Assembly: GCA_000432275.1 (NCBI GenBank)
Contig: HF995319.1
Span: forward strand, 6,240 to 21,318
Reading direction: 5' to 3'
DNA: 15,079 nucleotides
Origin: Proteobacteria bacterium CAG:495
GTDB taxonomy: Bacteria; Pseudomonadota; Alphaproteobacteria; RF32; CAG-239
Within the stretch, counting starts at the first letter, position 1. The number at the start of each line of letters is the position of its first letter. A model generated the notes under the pieces. That model was given only the letters and a program-made list of their open reading frames with translations. It searched no databases and had not been told where the DNA came from. A program made the translations under genes and the position numbers. Positions 14,728 to 15,079 of this stretch are shown one piece after another.

Positions 14728-14755
14728 ATGTGTTCCATAGTATTGGAGAAAGAAA

Positions 14756-15079
14756 ATGGCAGATATTTCACTTACAGCGAGCATGCGTACAAACCTGTTG
14801 TCCCTGCAGAACACTCAGAGTCTGATGGACACCACACAGGAACGCCTCTCGACCGGCTTGAAGGTTAACTCGGCAATCGACAACGCTTCAAGCTACTACA
14901 CCGCCCAATCCTTAAACAACCGTGCAAGCGACTTAAGCGCATTGCTGGACAGCATGGGTCAGGGTATTCAAACAATTCAGGCAGCCAACGAGGGTATCGA
15001 AGCGATTACCGAATTCGTGGAGCAGGCTAAGGCTATTGCTAACTCCGCTCGCGACGCTGCATCTAAAACCGATGTTAAA
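14756..15079 (+). CDS. Flagellin (N-terminal part, cut by window edge)
   Basis: The ATG at 14756, preceded by GGAGA 6 nt upstream, opens a frame of 108 codons that runs off the right edge. The sequence is the conserved flagellin D0/D1 region: an N-terminal helix with MRTNLLSLQNTQSLMDTTQE, then RLSTGLKVNSAIDNASSYYT (residues about 34-53), then SLNNRASDLSALLDSMGQGI and IQAANEGIEAITEFVEQAKA, which form the coiled coil of the filament core. The second stretch usually reads DNPSS; here Pro is Ala. The protein is exported through the flagellar type III apparatus and polymerises as the filament. FlbT upstream is its probable regulator. Alphaproteobacteria often carry several flagellins, so which copy this is cannot be told. 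Confidence 0.96.
   Translation, partial: MADISLTASMRTNLLSLQNTQSLMDTTQERLSTGLKVNSAIDNASSYYTAQSLNNRASDLSALLDSMGQGIQTIQAANEGIEAITEFVEQAKAIANSARDAASKTDVK

Larger units (their letters stand above)
14415..14755 (+). other. Regulatory and leader region upstream of flagellin
   Basis: This 341-nt AT-rich stretch between flbT and the flagellin gene has no credible coding frame. It holds four GATGTRAA boxes (14434-14560), two direct copies of AAATTGTTAA (14472-14481 and 14506-14515), a TTGACA at 14529-14534 without a convincing -10, a -10-like TATGAT at 14684-14689, and a stable hairpin at 14696-14727, followed by the flagellin ribosome site GGAGA at 14745-14749. I found no clean sigma-54 (GG-N10-GC) or sigma-28 (TAAA-N15-GCCGATAA) element. 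Confidence 0.6.

Overview
The window looks like chromosome from a motile, probably anaerobic alphaproteobacterium of moderate GC. Two signals support this. FlbT, a post-transcriptional flagellin regulator known essentially only from Alphaproteobacteria, sits next to a flagellin gene. HydF and HydG, maturases of the oxygen-sensitive [FeFe]-hydrogenase, imply an anaerobic hydrogen metabolism that is uncommon in that class. The exact genus cannot be told from the sequence alone. No tRNA, rRNA, CRISPR array, transposase or prophage gene was seen.

Layout. At the left edge (1-256, minus) is the start of an exported cysteine-containing protein. A divergent AT-rich spacer with promoters follows. Then comes a very large orphan protein (600-4433, 1277 aa) with three hydrophobic segments in its middle and a Pro/Lys/Val/Glu linker. 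A strong bidirectional terminator separates it from a convergent alanine racemase gene (4476-5567, minus). Divergent from alr is a tightly packed plus-strand run: a TatD-family metal hydrolase (5613-6362), a TcdA-like ThiF/E1-fold enzyme (6349-7101) and hydF (7116-8321). hydG (8412-9878) follows with its own candidate promoter and a perfect inverted repeat, and ends at a clear terminator. Next is a two-gene unit: a HAD-IIA-like protein that has lost its catalytic aspartates (10047-10901) and, 2 nt later, a small membrane-anchored protein (10904-11482).

Convergent to that pair, on the minus strand, are a TerB-like protein (13452-13877) and an Uup-type ABC-F ATPase (11728-13437). The ABC-F reading frame is broken near its C-terminus by a 32-bp tandem duplication carrying a run of eight G. 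Divergent from the TerB-like gene are flbT (14016-14414) and, after a 341-bp leader and regulatory region, the first 108 codons of a flagellin (14756 to the edge). The flagellin leader carries a 13-bp hairpin and a reiterated GATGTRAA box.

How the parts fit. hydF and hydG serve H-cluster assembly, but hydE and the hydrogenase itself are not in the window. flbT and flagellin form a regulator/target pair. alr supplies D-alanine for peptidoglycan. The most interesting items are the ABC-F duplication/homopolymer, the HAD pseudoenzyme with its coupled membrane partner, the flagellin leader, and the His-to-Gln change in the HydF cluster motif. Promoters, operators and leader structures were read by eye and are inferences.
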